Position numbers and translations under genes: made by a program
The notes under the pieces: model-generated
Seen by the model: the letters and a program-made list of their open reading frames with translations, nothing else
Database searches by the model: none
What the model was told of the DNA's origin: nothing
Source: Acinetobacter cumulans
GTDB lineage: Bacteria > Pseudomonadota > Gammaproteobacteria > Pseudomonadales > Moraxellaceae
Reading direction: 5' to 3'
NCBI RefSeq assembly: GCF_003024525.3
Contig: NZ_CP035934.2
Location: 682,001-746,000 of the forward strand
Length of the DNA: 64,000 bases
Shown: positions 18,382 to 27,929 of the stretch, piece by piece
Layout: each line of letters begins with the position of its first letter
Numbering within the stretch: the stretch's first letter is position 1

Positions 18382-18966
18382 TTAAGATGGATTCGCGAGT
18401 TGCTCACGAATCCATTTTATATTTTCAGGTCTAAATAAAGCCTCGATATTGATCCAAATAGGATGGAAGCCAAAACCGCCATGTTTCATTTCTGCTAAGG
18501 CATCTGCTTCAGACCATCCTTCAAAAATAATCCGATACATTGCAATGCTCGCACCTGTGCGGTCTGAACCGTGATAGCAATGAATCAGTACATTTTGATG
18601 CCGTGCTTGAGCAGCTTGTAGTTGTTTCATCACTTGAAGTAAGTCATTTCTAGAAATTGACCATGTATGAATAGGGATGTGCACCAATGCCAGATTTTGC
18701 TGTGCAAACGGCTGCGTATCTGCATCGCGCGCTCTTAAATTAATAATGGTGTGAATTTGATTGCGTTGAAGTGCAGTAAGGAGAGCACTAGACGGTTGTT
18801 CACTACGATACAGCCAAGGGCTGACTTGATATAAATTTATCTTCCGATCAATGACAGTTGCCCATTGTTTTGGGCGCTGTTGTTCAGTCCAGCTAGGGGA
18901 ACTCATGCATCCTGTAAAGCTTATTGACAGTGTGAGCATAAGGATTGTACGGCTGTATTTTTTCAT
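18382..18966 (-). CDS. Lipoprotein dual-specificity/tyrosine phosphatase
   Basis: 194 aa. The signal peptide ends in the lipobox FTGC at residues 17-20, so the protein is probably tethered to a membrane facing the periplasm. The catalytic loop HCYHGSDRTG (CX5R) is near residue 130, with the upstream YRSEQPS and NLRARDAD segments typical of DSP-fold phosphatases. The general acid is not clear. Its start overlaps the end of the MBL-fold gene (ATGA), so the two are co-transcribed. A periplasmic location for a phosphotyrosine-type phosphatase is notable; the substrate is unknown. Confidence 0.85.
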   Translation of the reverse strand: MKKYSRTILMLTLSISFTGCMSSPSWTEQQRPKQWATVIDRKINLYQVSPWLYRSEQPSSALLTALQRNQIHTIINLRARDADTQPFAQQNLALVHIPIHTWSISRNDLLQVMKQLQAAQARHQNVLIHCYHGSDRTGASIAMYRIIFEGWSEADALAEMKHGGFGFHPIWINIEALFRPENIKWIREQLANPS

Positions 18967-19781
18967 ACAGCGATATACCTTGCTAACTCAATTGGGTCAT
19001 GTGCACAAATGAGCTCAATACTGTTTTCATGTTGCGCAAGGTGTTGGATGTTTTTGAGGTTATGTATGCGTTGTACGTTGTCATACGCAAATACACGTTC
19101 TAATTGATTCAGGGTGTGGAGCTTGTGCTGGCCATCGAGTTCAAGGTGTGAGTAGTAAGCATCACCACAGAAGAATAACCAGCCATCCTTATGGCGAATA
19201 GCAATTCCACAATGTCCGGCACTATGCCCTGGCAGTGGAATGAGTAAAATTTCATCTTGAAATAAGTTGAAACCCTGTACGCGATTTAAATTAAACCAAG
19301 CTTCACCATTTAATGGCTCAATAAAATTCCAATAGCGATGTTGCTTAAATTGCTGTGGTTTATAGCGTGCGCGATTTTTAAAGTCTTTTAAATTTTGCGT
19401 GGCATTGTATTCACTCGAAAGCACATGAACGGTTGCAGCAGGGAAGTCTGAAATACCACCAGCATGGTCAAAATCTAAATGAGATACCAAGATATGTTTT
19501 ACATCGCTGGGTTTAAAGCCCAACTTTTGCACTTGTGCGATGGCAGAGAGTTCTAAATTTGTTTCAATACGCCCAATGTGTGTGGTTATACGACCGAGTC
19601 GTTGCTTTGGATGTAAATAATCTTGAATACCTAAGCCTGTATCGACCAAAACAAGGCCTTGGTCTGTTTCCAGTAATAGGCAATGGCAGACCACATGCGC
19701 TAATAGGCTGGACTGGCCAAAAAGTGGGCCGCAGACTGGGCACATTGTGCCACAGTGTAAATGATGAATATTATGGATCAT
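18963..19781 (-). CDS. MBL-fold metallo-hydrolase
   Basis: 272 aa cytoplasmic metallo-beta-lactamase fold. Metal-site motifs: SHLDFDHAGG at about residues 111-120 (Asp in place of the second His of HxHxDH, a common variant), PGHSAGHCG, FFCGDAYY and a terminal ICAHDP. The nearest functional comparisons are the N-acyl homoserine lactonase-like and glyoxalase II-like branches, but the substrate cannot be assigned. It is followed with a 4-base overlap by the lipoprotein phosphatase gene. Confidence 0.85.
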   Translation of the reverse strand: MIHNIHHLHCGTMCPVCGPLFGQSSLLAHVVCHCLLLETDQGLVLVDTGLGIQDYLHPKQRLGRITTHIGRIETNLELSAIAQVQKLGFKPSDVKHILVSHLDFDHAGGISDFPAATVHVLSSEYNATQNLKDFKNRARYKPQQFKQHRYWNFIEPLNGEAWFNLNRVQGFNLFQDEILLIPLPGHSAGHCGIAIRHKDGWLFFCGDAYYSHLELDGQHKLHTLNQLERVFAYDNVQRIHNLKNIQHLAQHENSIELICAHDPIELARYIAV

Positions 19782-19883
19782 GGCGATTTTATATTTAGAT
19801 TATGCTGATTTATTGATGCTGATTTTACACATAAGCTTGCCACTTGGGCGTAGTTGTTGTGCAAACTTAATCAATCTCTAAAT

Positions 19884-19911
19884 ATAAAAAAAGCCCATCC
19901 GAAGATAGGCT
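19884..19911 (-). terminator. Terminator after peroxiredoxin gene
   Basis: On the minus strand, AGCCTATC TTCG GATGGGCT (UUCG tetraloop) followed by seven T residues. Confidence 0.8.
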
Positions 19912-19984
19912 GTTGATTCTAGCGCTACATGGCTCGTAAAAATGTAAAGCTATAGTTGGGAATATAAATTGTGGGGGGGTACAT

Positions 19985-20620
19985 TTACTCTGGTTGTGGA
20001 GTTAAACGTAAATAAGGTGTTACTGCTTTATAGCCTTTAGGGAAACGTTGCTTGATTTCTGCTTCATCTTTTAATGACGGTACAATCACCACATCTTCAC
20101 CATGTTGCCAGTTTGCAGGTGTTGCTACTTTATGATTGTCAGTCAATTGTAATGAGTCGACAACACGTAAAATCTCATGGAAATTACGGCCTGTAGATGC
20201 AGGATAAGTAATAATTAAGCGGACTTTTTTATTTGGATCGATAATCACCAATGAGCGTACCGTTAAGGTTTCGCTGGCATTTGGATGAATGAAATCATAT
20301 AGCGTTGAGACCTTGCGGTCTTGATCGGCAATAATCGGAAAATTCACCGAGGTATTTTGAGTTTCATTAATATCATTAATCCAGCCTTTGTGTGATTCAA
20401 CATCATCCACCGATAAGGCAATAGCTTTTACACCACGTTTGCTAAATTCATCTTTTAACTTTGCCGTAAAACCTAACTCAGTTGTACATACGGGTGTGTA
20501 ATCTGCTGGGTGTGAAAAAAGAATCCCCCAGCTATACCCAAGAAAATTATAAAAATTAATCTGACCTTCGCTTGAATCTTGTGTGAAGTCAGGAGCGATA
20601 TCGCCTAAACGTAAACTCAT
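19985..20620 (-). CDS. 1-Cys peroxiredoxin (Prx6 type)
   Basis: 211 aa. The peroxidatic Cys lies in DYTPVCTTELG near residue 45, with the conserved Arg in TVRSL near 120. It is the only Cys in the protein, so there is no internal resolving Cys. The C-terminal PANWQHGEDV arm is typical of Prx6. It reduces hydrogen peroxide and organic hydroperoxides in the cytoplasm. Monocistronic, with its own terminator. Confidence 0.94.
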   Translation of the reverse strand: MSLRLGDIAPDFTQDSSEGQINFYNFLGYSWGILFSHPADYTPVCTTELGFTAKLKDEFSKRGVKAIALSVDDVESHKGWINDINETQNTSVNFPIIADQDRKVSTLYDFIHPNASETLTVRSLVIIDPNKKVRLIITYPASTGRNFHEILRVVDSLQLTDNHKVATPANWQHGEDVVIVPSLKDEAEIKQRFPKGYKAVTPYLRLTPQPE

Positions 20621-20957
20621 GGTCGTGCCTCGAATGATTATTTATATTGGTGTCTGGGAACGACTATGAGCGATTTTTTTTATAATGAAAAATAGTGTTT
20701 TTTTATTTCTTTATGAAATTAAAAGATAAAGAATGCATGCTGTATTTGGCCGATTTGAATAAATCTCTGTATGCACGTACTTTTTAGCCTGTTTAAAATT
20801 TGTTACATTAGCAAATCTAAGCTTTATTGGGCCACATTAGGTTCATAGAAATTTTATGAGGTTTTTGTGCAAAGCCCTTGTACTTCAAATTTCTAGCACC
20901 ATAATAACGACTAAGAAAACTTATTCATTTGACAAGCAAGATTTAGAGAGTCTATTC

Positions 20958-23681
20958 ATGTTGGCAAGTCTGATCGGAGGAATCTTCGGTACCAAAAATG
21001 AGCGTGAACTCAAACGCATGCGCAAGATCGTAGAAAAAGTTAACGCGCTCGAGCCGACGATATCAGCCCTTAGCGATGCGGACTTATCTGCAAAAACTGA
21101 AGAATTCAAACAACGTTATAAAAATGGTGAAAGCCTAGATAAATTAATGCCAGAAGCATTTGCAGTTTGTCGTGAAGCGGCAAAGCGTGTAATGGGCATG
21201 CGTCACTATGATGTACAGATAATTGGTGGTATTACCCTTCACGAAGGTAAAATTGCTGAAATGCGTACGGGTGAGGGTAAAACCCTCATGGGTACGCTAG
21301 CTTGTTATCTGAATGCTTTAAGTGGTGAAGGCGTTCACGTGATTACAGTGAATGATTATTTGGCACAACGTGATGCTGAGCTAAACCGTCCATTATTTGA
21401 GTTTTTAGGCCTAAGTATTGGCATTATTTATTCAATGCAAGACCCAACAGAAAAGGGCTTGGCATATCGTGCAGACATTACCTATGGTACAAACAACGAA
21501 TTTGGTTTCGACTATCTTCGTGACAATATGGTGTTTTCACTGCCTGAGAAAAAACAACGTGGCCTAACTTATGCCATTATCGATGAGGTCGATTCGATCT
21601 TAATTGATGAGGCGCGTACGCCATTAATTATTTCTGGTCAAAGTGAAGACTCTTCACAGCTTTATGCCGCGATTAACAGCATTCCACCGAAGTTACATGC
21701 GCAAAAAGAAGAAAAGGTCGCAGATGGTGGTCACTTCTGGATTGATGAAAAGCAACGTACTGTTGAAATGACAGAAGTTGGTTATGAAACAGTTGAGCAA
21801 GAATTAATTCAAATGGGCTTATTGGCCGAAGGTGAAAGTCTATATTCATCTGCGAATTTGAACTTGGTTCATCATGTATCGGCGGCTATCCGTGCGCATT
21901 ATTTATATCAACGAAATGTGCAATATATTATTCATGATGGTGAAATTATCATTGTGGATGAAAACACAGGTCGTACAATGCCTGGTCGCCGTTGGTCAGA
22001 AGGTTTACACCAAGCCGTTGAAGCCAAAGAAGGCTTGGAAATCCAACCAGAAAACCAAACCTTGGCAACCACCACTTTCCAAAACTATTTCCGTCTGTAT
22101 AAAAAACTTTCAGGTATGACCGGTACTGCAGATACCGAAGCTGCCGAAATGAAAGAAATTTATGGCCTAGACGTAGTGCTTATTCCAACGCATCGTCCTA
22201 TGGTGCGTAAAGATGAAAACGATTTAATTTATTTAAATCGTAACGGTAAATACAGCGCGATTATTCAAGAAATTCAACGAATTCATGAAGCAGGCGTAGC
22301 GCCAATTTTGATTGGTACCGCAACAATTGAAGCCTCTGAAATTTTATCTGACAAACTGCGTGAAGCAGGTATTGCCCACGAAGTACTTAATGCAAAACAG
22401 CATGAGCGTGAAGCAGATATTATTGCGCAAGCAGGCTCACCACGTGCAGTAACGATTGCAACCAACATGGCAGGTCGTGGTACAGACATTCTGTTGGGGG
22501 GTAACTGGAAAGCTTTACTTGCAAAAATTGAAGAGCCAACTGCTGAAGATGAAAAACGCTTAAAAGGCGAGTGGGAAGCAAACCATGATGCTGTTTTAGC
22601 ATCTGGTGGTTTACACATTATTGGTTCAGAGCGTCATGAATCACGCCGTATTGATAACCAGCTTCGTGGTCGTGCTGGCCGTCAAGGTGACCCAGGTGTG
22701 TCGCGTTTCTATCTATCCCTTGAGGATGACCTTATGCGTATTTTCGCAGGTGATCGTGTAGTGGGGATGATGCGTGCAATGGGCTTGAAAGAAGATGAAG
22801 CCATTGAACATAAAATGGTGTCACGTTCGATTGAAAATGCACAGCGCAAAGTAGAAGCACGTAACTTTGACATTCGTAAAAACTTATTGAAATACGATGA
22901 TGTAAATAACGAACAACGTAAAATTATTTACACTCAACGTGATGAAGTTTTAACTGAAGCATCATTAGAAGAAAACATCGAAGGGATGATTTCTGATGTG
23001 ATGAAAGGTGTGATTGAAATTTATGTACCACCTGAATCAATTCACGATCAGTGGGACATTCAAGGCCTTGAAAGCGCATTGCGTGAAGACCTTGGTATCG
23101 ATTTGCCAATTACCCAATGGCTTGAAGATGATCGTCGCTTAGACGAAGAAGGCTTAGCGCGACGTATTACCGACGAAGTTTTGTCACGTTATAAAACACG
23201 TCGTGCGCAAATGGGTGAAGAATCAGCAGCGATGTTGGAGCGTCATTTTGTGTTGAATGCTTTAGACCGTCACTGGAAAGAGCATTTGGCTGCCATGGAC
23301 TACCTACGTCAAGGTATTCATTTACGTGGTTATGCACAAAAGAACCCTGAGCAAGAATACAAAAAAGAAGCCTTTAACTTATTTGTAAACATGCTAGCGG
23401 TAATTAAATCTGATGTTGTGACAGATCTATCTCGCGTACATGTTCCAACTGCAGAAGAACTTGCAGAAATGGAGGCTCAAAAGCAAGCACAAGCTGAAGC
23501 AATGCAATTGAATCTATCTCATGCTGAGTTTGATAGCTTGTTGGATGACGGTGTAAGCACTGATGTCGTAGATGCGCAATTCACACCTGTTGGTGATGAG
23601 GTTGTAGCACCAGAAAGCCGCAATTCACCTTGTCCATGTGGCTCAGGTCTAAAATACAAACAGTGTCACGGTAAAATTTAA
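20958..23681 (+). CDS. secA: Preprotein translocase ATPase SecA
   Basis: 907 aa with the chosen ATG 20958 ([11 protein letters not shown]), the normal length. An in-frame extension to 20856 encodes nothing SecA-like. Walker A is MRTGEGKT near residue 105, and the DEAD-type box is [12 protein letters not shown] near 210. NMAGRGTDI and [11 protein letters not shown] are motifs of the second helicase domain. The C-terminal zinc motif [14 protein letters not shown] binds SecB. It drives post-translational export through SecYEG. A strong terminator follows. Confidence 0.98.
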   Translation: MLASLIGGIFGTKNERELKRMRKIVEKVNALEPTISALSDADLSAKTEEFKQRYKNGESLDKLMPEAFAVCREAAKRVMGMRHYDVQIIGGITLHEGKIAEMRTGEGKTLMGTLACYLNALSGEGVHVITVNDYLAQRDAELNRPLFEFLGLSIGIIYSMQDPTEKGLAYRADITYGTNNEFGFDYLRDNMVFSLPEKKQRGLTYAIIDEVDSILIDEARTPLIISGQSEDSSQLYAAINSIPPKLHAQKEEKVADGGHFWIDEKQRTVEMTEVGYETVEQELIQMGLLAEGESLYSSANLNLVHHVSAAIRAHYLYQRNVQYIIHDGEIIIVDENTGRTMPGRRWSEGLHQAVEAKEGLEIQPENQTLATTTFQNYFRLYKKLSGMTGTADTEAAEMKEIYGLDVVLIPTHRPMVRKDENDLIYLNRNGKYSAIIQEIQRIHEAGVAPILIGTATIEASEILSDKLREAGIAHEVLNAKQHEREADIIAQAGSPRAVTIATNMAGRGTDILLGGNWKALLAKIEEPTAEDEKRLKGEWEANHDAVLASGGLHIIGSERHESRRIDNQLRGRAGRQGDPGVSRFYLSLEDDLMRIFAGDRVVGMMRAMGLKEDEAIEHKMVSRSIENAQRKVEARNFDIRKNLLKYDDVNNEQRKIIYTQRDEVLTEASLEENIEGMISDVMKGVIEIYVPPESIHDQWDIQGLESALREDLGIDLPITQWLEDDRRLDEEGLARRITDEVLSRYKTRRAQMGEESAAMLERHFVLNALDRHWKEHLAAMDYLRQGIHLRGYAQKNPEQEYKKEAFNLFVNMLAVIKSDVVTDLSRVHVPTAEELAEMEAQKQAQAEAMQLNLSHAEFDSLLDDGVSTDVVDAQFTPVGDEVVAPESRNSPCPCGSGLKYKQCHGKI

Positions 23682-23692
23682 GTGATACATAA

Positions 23693-23726
23693 AATAATCA
23701 GAACCTACGGGTTCTGATTATTTTTG
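23693..23726 (+). terminator. Terminator after secA
   Basis: AATAATCAGAACC / GGTTCTGATTATT 13-bp perfect stem with a 4-base loop and T run. Confidence 0.92.
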
Positions 23727-23820
23727 TAGTATAGATTTAGAGTTGATGAATAGTGTTTGCAGCCTAAGCCATTAGATGGTATTTAGTTGCACAGTCCCTT
23801 AAGAAATTGTGGAACAGACA

Positions 23821-24177
23821 ATGAAAAAATTATTACAGCCTCTCATGATTGCTATTTTGGCAGTTCCAGCATTTGCGTATGCAGATTCAGTTCAAACGAC
23901 AACGCCTGCAAAAGTTCAACAAGCACTTGGCGCGACAACGGCAGAAGTACAAGTGGGTACAGATGGTAAAGTGACAGTAACTAGCCCACGTACAGGTATT
24001 CGTTATACATTCGATAATCCAAATCGTCCGATCGTAATGCAAACAGCAGCTGTAACAGCAGCCAATGCAGCAAATGCGGATCGTATTGTGGCAGAGAATC
24101 CTGCACTGTCTTCAGCAAGTCAGCAAAATGCAAAAAAATCATTATTAAATGAAGCAGCACAGCTTGCACGTAATTGA
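23821..24177 (+). CDS. Small secreted protein of unknown function
   Basis: 118 aa from ATG 23821 (MKKLLQPLMIAILAVPAFAYA, a clean signal peptide cleaved near residue 21). The mature part is polar and Ala/Thr/Gln-rich, with a short beta-like segment (VQVGTDGKVTVTSP) and an Ala/Asn-rich helix. There are no Cys residues or recognisable domain. A terminator follows and secA precedes, so it is its own transcription unit. Probably periplasmic. Confidence 0.75.
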   Translation: MKKLLQPLMIAILAVPAFAYADSVQTTTPAKVQQALGATTAEVQVGTDGKVTVTSPRTGIRYTFDNPNRPIVMQTAAVTAANAANADRIVAENPALSSASQQNAKKSLLNEAAQLARN

Positions 24178-24194
24178 TTTTCGATCATTTTAAG

Positions 24195-24219
24195 AACCAG
24201 CCAATCGGCTGGTTTTTTA
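24195..24219 (+). terminator. Terminator after small secreted protein gene
   Basis: AACCAGCC AATC GGCTGGTT followed by TTTT. Confidence 0.9.
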
Positions 24220-24328
24220 TTGTCTATCACTACAGAATAAAAATAGCCTAAAACTAGGCATCTACTCGATTTTTACTCAATTTTGTTCTAAGCTGTCTTT
24301 TTTCATAAATTGAATTAGGCGTTTAAAA

Positions 24329-25549
24329 ATGGCAGTTGGTGACGTATCTATGCCACAGATGCATGTGGTGAAAGGTGTAAAAATTGGTTCAGCTGAAGCG
24401 TATGTCCGCTATCAGAACCGACGTGACCTGGTTATTTTTGAATTTGCCGAAGGTTCAAATGTGGCGGGTGTATTTACACAAAATGCATTCTGTGCGGCGC
24501 CAGTACATATCTCTAAAGCTCACTTAAAGGTGGGAAATCCACGCTACTTGGTAATTAATACAGGTAATGCTAATGCTGGCACAGGCCCAACAGGTATGGC
24601 CAATGCAGAAGCAACGTGTGCAAAACTTGCGTCATTGGCGGGTGTTTCAGCAGCAGAGGTTCTGCCTTTTTCTACGGGTGTCATTGGTGAGCAACTGCCA
24701 ATTGAACGTTTGGTCGAAGGTTTACAGCCTGCGTTAGATAGCTTGGAAGAAGATGCATGGTTAGATGCGGCTACAGGCATTATGACCACAGATACCACGC
24801 CTAAAGGTGCTTCTGAGCAGTTCGTATTGGATGGCATCACCTATACCATGACAGGTATTTCTAAAGGTGCTGGCATGATTCGTCCCAATATGGCGACAAT
24901 GCTAGGCTATGTAGCAACAGATGCACCGATCAGCCGTAAATTGGTACAACAATTATTATCAGAAGCTGTCAATGTATCCTTTAACCGTATTACGGTAGAT
25001 GGTGATACCTCGACCAATGACTCATGTATTTTTGTAGCAACAGGGCAGGCGGGTGGTCAAGAAATTAGCGCTACAACTGATCCACGTTATACAGCGGTTG
25101 CAGATGTGCTTACACGCGTTATGAAACGTCTTGCACAGCTCATTATTCGTGATGGTGAAGGTGCAACTAAATTTATTACGGTTGCTGTCGAAGGTGGTGC
25201 CAATACACAAGAATGCTGTGATGTAGCTTATAGCATTGCGCATTCACCATTAGTGAAAACAGCAATCTTTGCCTCAGATCCAAACTGGGGGCGTATTTTG
25301 GCAGCCATTGGTTATGCAGGCGTACCAAACTTAAATGTTGAAAATATTCAAGTTTGGTTGGGCGATGTTCAGATTTGTAAAGATGGCGGTGCAGCTGCAG
25401 ATTACACAGAAGAAGCTGGTGCCACTGAAATGCAAAAAACAGAAATTACCATCCGTGTTGATTTAGGCCGTGGTGATGCGAAGGACACGGTATATACCTG
25501 TGATCTGTCGTATGACTATGTGAAGATCAACGCAGATTATCGTTCTTAA
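24329..25549 (+). CDS. argJ: Bifunctional ornithine acetyltransferase / N-acetylglutamate synthase
   Basis: 406 aa. The self-cleavage region [14 protein letters not shown] near residue 190 supplies the nucleophilic Thr generated when the precursor splits into alpha and beta chains. NTGNANAGTG near residue 75 and [13 protein letters not shown] segment ([12 protein letters not shown]) are substrate-binding loops. It recycles the acetyl group between N-acetylornithine and glutamate in arginine synthesis. Flanked by terminators, so monocistronic. Confidence 0.97.
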   Translation: MAVGDVSMPQMHVVKGVKIGSAEAYVRYQNRRDLVIFEFAEGSNVAGVFTQNAFCAAPVHISKAHLKVGNPRYLVINTGNANAGTGPTGMANAEATCAKLASLAGVSAAEVLPFSTGVIGEQLPIERLVEGLQPALDSLEEDAWLDAATGIMTTDTTPKGASEQFVLDGITYTMTGISKGAGMIRPNMATMLGYVATDAPISRKLVQQLLSEAVNVSFNRITVDGDTSTNDSCIFVATGQAGGQEISATTDPRYTAVADVLTRVMKRLAQLIIRDGEGATKFITVAVEGGANTQECCDVAYSIAHSPLVKTAIFASDPNWGRILAAIGYAGVPNLNVENIQVWLGDVQICKDGGAAADYTEEAGATEMQKTEITIRVDLGRGDAKDTVYTCDLSYDYVKINADYRS

Positions 25550-25561
25550 AATAGTGATTTT

Positions 25562-25587
25562 AAAAAGCCTCCATTGGAGGCTTTTTT
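25562..25587 (+). terminator. Terminator after argJ
   Basis: AAAAAGCCTCC ATT GGAGGCTTTTTT. Confidence 0.92.
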
Positions 25588-25665
25588 ATAAAGCTAAGTT
25601 TTTAATGACTGGTCAAAAAGCACATACAGCCATTTGAACAGCCATATAGGTGAGCTCATTGTTAA

Positions 25666-26763
25666 ATGAGCATTATGGATAGAGTAGACCTTATGATGAA
25701 TGATGCGACAAATTTAATTGCCAACGAAGCAAAATCGATTGTGCAAGCGCATTTAGACCGTTTGGGTGAGCCAAAAGAACACGTACTGTCAGAGCAAGCC
25801 AAATTAGCAAAGTTCGAGCAGATTAAAGAGGCGCTTAAAAAGCGTGATGCTGTACTGGTGGCACATTATTATTGCGATCCTGAAGTACAAGAGCTTGCAG
25901 AGCTTACGGGTGGTTGTGTTTCTGACTCATTAGAAATGGCGCGTTTTGGACGTGATCATGAGGCATCTACCTTGGTTGTGGCTGGTGTTAAATTTATGGG
26001 GGAAACTGCAAAAATTCTTTCGCCAGAAAAAACCGTGCTCATGCCAACACTGGAAGCCACTTGCTCCCTCGATTTGGGTTGCCCTGTAGATGAGTTTAGC
26101 CAATTCTGCGATGCACACCCCGATCATACGGTGGTGGTGTATGCCAACACCTCGGCTGCTGTTAAAGCGCGTGCTGACTGGGTGGTAACTTCAAGCTGTG
26201 CCGTAGAAATTATTGAACATCTCGACAGTTTGGGTGAGAAAATCATTTGGGCACCAGATCAGCATTTAGGGCGCTATATTCAAAAGAAAACAGGCGCAGA
26301 AATGTTGCTGTGGGATGGCGCATGTATTGTGCATGAAGAGTTCCGCTCGCGTGGCATAGCAAACATGAAAGCACTCTACCCAAATGCCGCAGTTTTGGTA
26401 CATCCAGAGTCGCCAGAATCAGTTGTAGATATTGCTGATGCTGTAGGAAGTACTTCACAATTGATTAAAGCGGCGCAAACATTGCCAAATGAACAATTAA
26501 TTGTGGCAACAGATCGCGGTATCTTCTACAAAATGCAACAAGCAGTGCCAAATAAGACCTTAATTGAAGCACCAACGGCTGGAGAGGGGGCGACTTGTCG
26601 CTCTTGTGCACATTGTCCATGGATGGCAATGAACGAATTAGATGGTATTTTGCAAGTTTTAGAAAAAAATGATCAAGAAATATTCGTCGATGCTGCTTTG
26701 GCTGAACGAGCGAAATTACCCCTTGATCGAATGTTGAACTTTAGTGCATCACTAAAACGCTAA
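25666..26763 (+). CDS. nadA: Quinolinate synthase A
   Basis: 365 aa [4Fe-4S] enzyme condensing iminoaspartate and dihydroxyacetone phosphate in NAD synthesis. The cluster cysteines are recognisable in [15 protein letters not shown] and the [10 protein letters not shown] segment. HYYCDPEVQ near residue 65 is in the active site. Starts at 25666, 25675 and 25693 are all open; none has a strong ribosome site, so the first few residues are uncertain. Confidence 0.96.
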   Translation: MSIMDRVDLMMNDATNLIANEAKSIVQAHLDRLGEPKEHVLSEQAKLAKFEQIKEALKKRDAVLVAHYYCDPEVQELAELTGGCVSDSLEMARFGRDHEASTLVVAGVKFMGETAKILSPEKTVLMPTLEATCSLDLGCPVDEFSQFCDAHPDHTVVVYANTSAAVKARADWVVTSSCAVEIIEHLDSLGEKIIWAPDQHLGRYIQKKTGAEMLLWDGACIVHEEFRSRGIANMKALYPNAAVLVHPESPESVVDIADAVGSTSQLIKAAQTLPNEQLIVATDRGIFYKMQQAVPNKTLIEAPTAGEGATCRSCAHCPWMAMNELDGILQVLEKNDQEIFVDAALAERAKLPLDRMLNFSASLKR

Positions 26764-26840
26764 AAATGCTTAAAAAATATCAATTATGCTTGATAAATAA
26801 ACGCTTGAAGCATTTTTTGGTATTTTTTTGAAGATAGGTG

Positions 26841-26869
26841 TTGACGTCTTCGGGCGTCAAGCCTAGAAT
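26841..26869 (+). promoter_or_regulatory. Strong sigma70 promoter of the tRNA operon
   Basis: TTGACG at 26841-26846, exactly 17 bases, then TAGAAT at 26864-26869, 61 bases before the first tRNA. Confidence 0.82.
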
Positions 26870-26930
26870 GCACACCGTACCGAACGATACATCGAAAGAT
26901 AAGTTGAACGGTTCGAAAGCTGAGATGAAT

Positions 26931-27007
26931 CGGAGCATAGCACAGCCTGGTAGTGCACCTGGTTTGGGACCAGGGGGTCGTAGGTTCGAATCCTACTGCT
27001 CCGACCA
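26931..27007 (+). tRNA. tRNA-Pro (anticodon TGG), copy 1
   Basis: 77 nt cloverleaf with acceptor CGGAGCA / TGCTCCG, anticodon loop TTTGGGA, T loop GGTTCGAATCC and encoded CCA. Identical in sequence to the copy at 27251. Confidence 0.97.
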
Positions 27008-27041
27008 ATTCCTCAAGGCAAATGATGTTTACATCAGTTAA

Positions 27042-27118
27042 GCGCTTGTAGCTCAGTTGGATAGAGCATCCGCCTTCTAAGCGGATGGTCACAGGTTCGA
27101 ATCCTGTCAGGCGCGCCA
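27042..27118 (+). tRNA. tRNA-Arg (anticodon TCT)
   Basis: 77 nt, acceptor GCGCTTG / CAGGCGC, anticodon loop CTTCTAA, encoded CCA. Confidence 0.96.
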
Positions 27119-27156
27119 TTTGGTCGCTTGATGTATTAAGAACCAAATGTTGTAAT

Positions 27157-27233
27157 GGTGGATGTAGCTCAGTTGGTAGAGCCCTGGATTGTGATTCCAG
27201 TTGTCGCGGGTTCGAATCCCGTCATTCACCCCA
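27157..27233 (+). tRNA. tRNA-His (anticodon GTG)
   Basis: 77 nt including the extra 5' G (G-1) diagnostic of tRNA-His opposite C73. Anticodon loop TTGTGAT, CCA encoded. Confidence 0.96.
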
Positions 27234-27250
27234 ACTCTAGTAGTTGAAAT

Positions 27251-27327
27251 CGGAGCATAGCACAGCCTGGTAGTGCACCTGGTTTGGGACCAGGGGGTCG
27301 TAGGTTCGAATCCTACTGCTCCGACCA
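27251..27327 (+). tRNA. tRNA-Pro (anticodon TGG), copy 2
   Basis: Same 77-nt sequence as the copy at 26931; last tRNA of the operon. Confidence 0.97.
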
Positions 27328-27356
27328 CTTTTAAAATAAGTGGTCGAAATAAAGAT

Positions 27357-27377
27357 ACCGCGTTAAGCGGTTTTTTT
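27357..27377 (+). terminator. Terminator of the tRNA operon
   Basis: ACCGC GTTAA GCGGT followed by a T run. Confidence 0.82.
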
Positions 27378-27408
27378 ATGCCTAAAATTTAGTGAATTTT
27401 AGTGAAAT

Positions 27409-27438
27409 AAAAAGCCTCAATATTTTGAGGCTTTTTTT
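27409..27438. terminator. Terminator of the YfiRNB-like operon (bidirectional)
   Basis: AAAAGCCTCAA TATT TTGAGGCTTTT with T runs on both strands, 10 bases beyond the stop of the OmpA-like gene. Confidence 0.88.
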
Positions 27439-27447
27439 GTTTCAGGT

Positions 27448-27927
27448 TTATGGAATGATAATGACATTTACGCGACGGTTTTTGGCACGATTTTCTTCAC
27501 TGTCATTGCTTGCAATCGGTTGATCTGAGCCACGACCAATAATTTGCACATTTTGTGGTTTAAAGCCCTCTGCAAAAAATACATCCGCAACACTTTGGGC
27601 TCTTTTTTGAGAGAGTTGATAATTATAGTTGGCCTGACCAACATTATCCGTATGACCAGTGAATTTGAGCTTTTCTAAATCATATTTTTGTAATTGATGT
27701 GAGAGCTCGGTCAGTTTTTCTTTTTGATGATTCTGAATACGGTAATCATCAAAATTAAATAAGAGGCGTTCAGGAAGCGCAAGAGTCCAGCCTTCATCAT
27801 TTAATACAAAACCTTCTTTTTTTAACATGCGGGCTTGTTTGTAATTTAGGTGACCTAAATTCATGCAGGCAGTAAGGGTTGTGCTAAAAATAATTATGAG
27901 TAGGGCGCTGAAAATTTTTTTGTACAT
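27448..27927 (-). CDS. OmpA-domain lipoprotein, YfiB-like
   Basis: 159 aa. The signal peptide ends in the lipobox LTAC at residues 18-21. The C-terminal OmpA peptidoglycan-binding domain (FTGHTDNVG near 93, LSQKRAQSVADVF, GRGSDQPIASN, NRRVNVII) spans about residues 55-159. It is the last gene of a three-gene set with a YfiR-like periplasmic protein and a GGDEF enzyme. In the Pseudomonas YfiBNR system the matching lipoprotein sequesters YfiR at the outer membrane and so activates the cyclase. Same role inferred from order and domains. Confidence 0.88.
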   Translation of the reverse strand: MYKKIFSALLIIIFSTTLTACMNLGHLNYKQARMLKKEGFVLNDEGWTLALPERLLFNFDDYRIQNHQKEKLTELSHQLQKYDLEKLKFTGHTDNVGQANYNYQLSQKRAQSVADVFFAEGFKPQNVQIIGRGSDQPIASNDSEENRAKNRRVNVIIIP

Positions 27928-27929
27928 AT

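Noticed and set aside
20856..20957. N-terminal extension of SecA
   Set aside because: The residues do not resemble SecA, and the ATG at 20958 gives the standard N terminus.
26784..27328. Open frames on the minus strand across the tRNA cluster with a repeated GFEPTT-type motif
   Set aside because: They are antisense translations of tRNA sequence; the repeat reflects the conserved T-arm.
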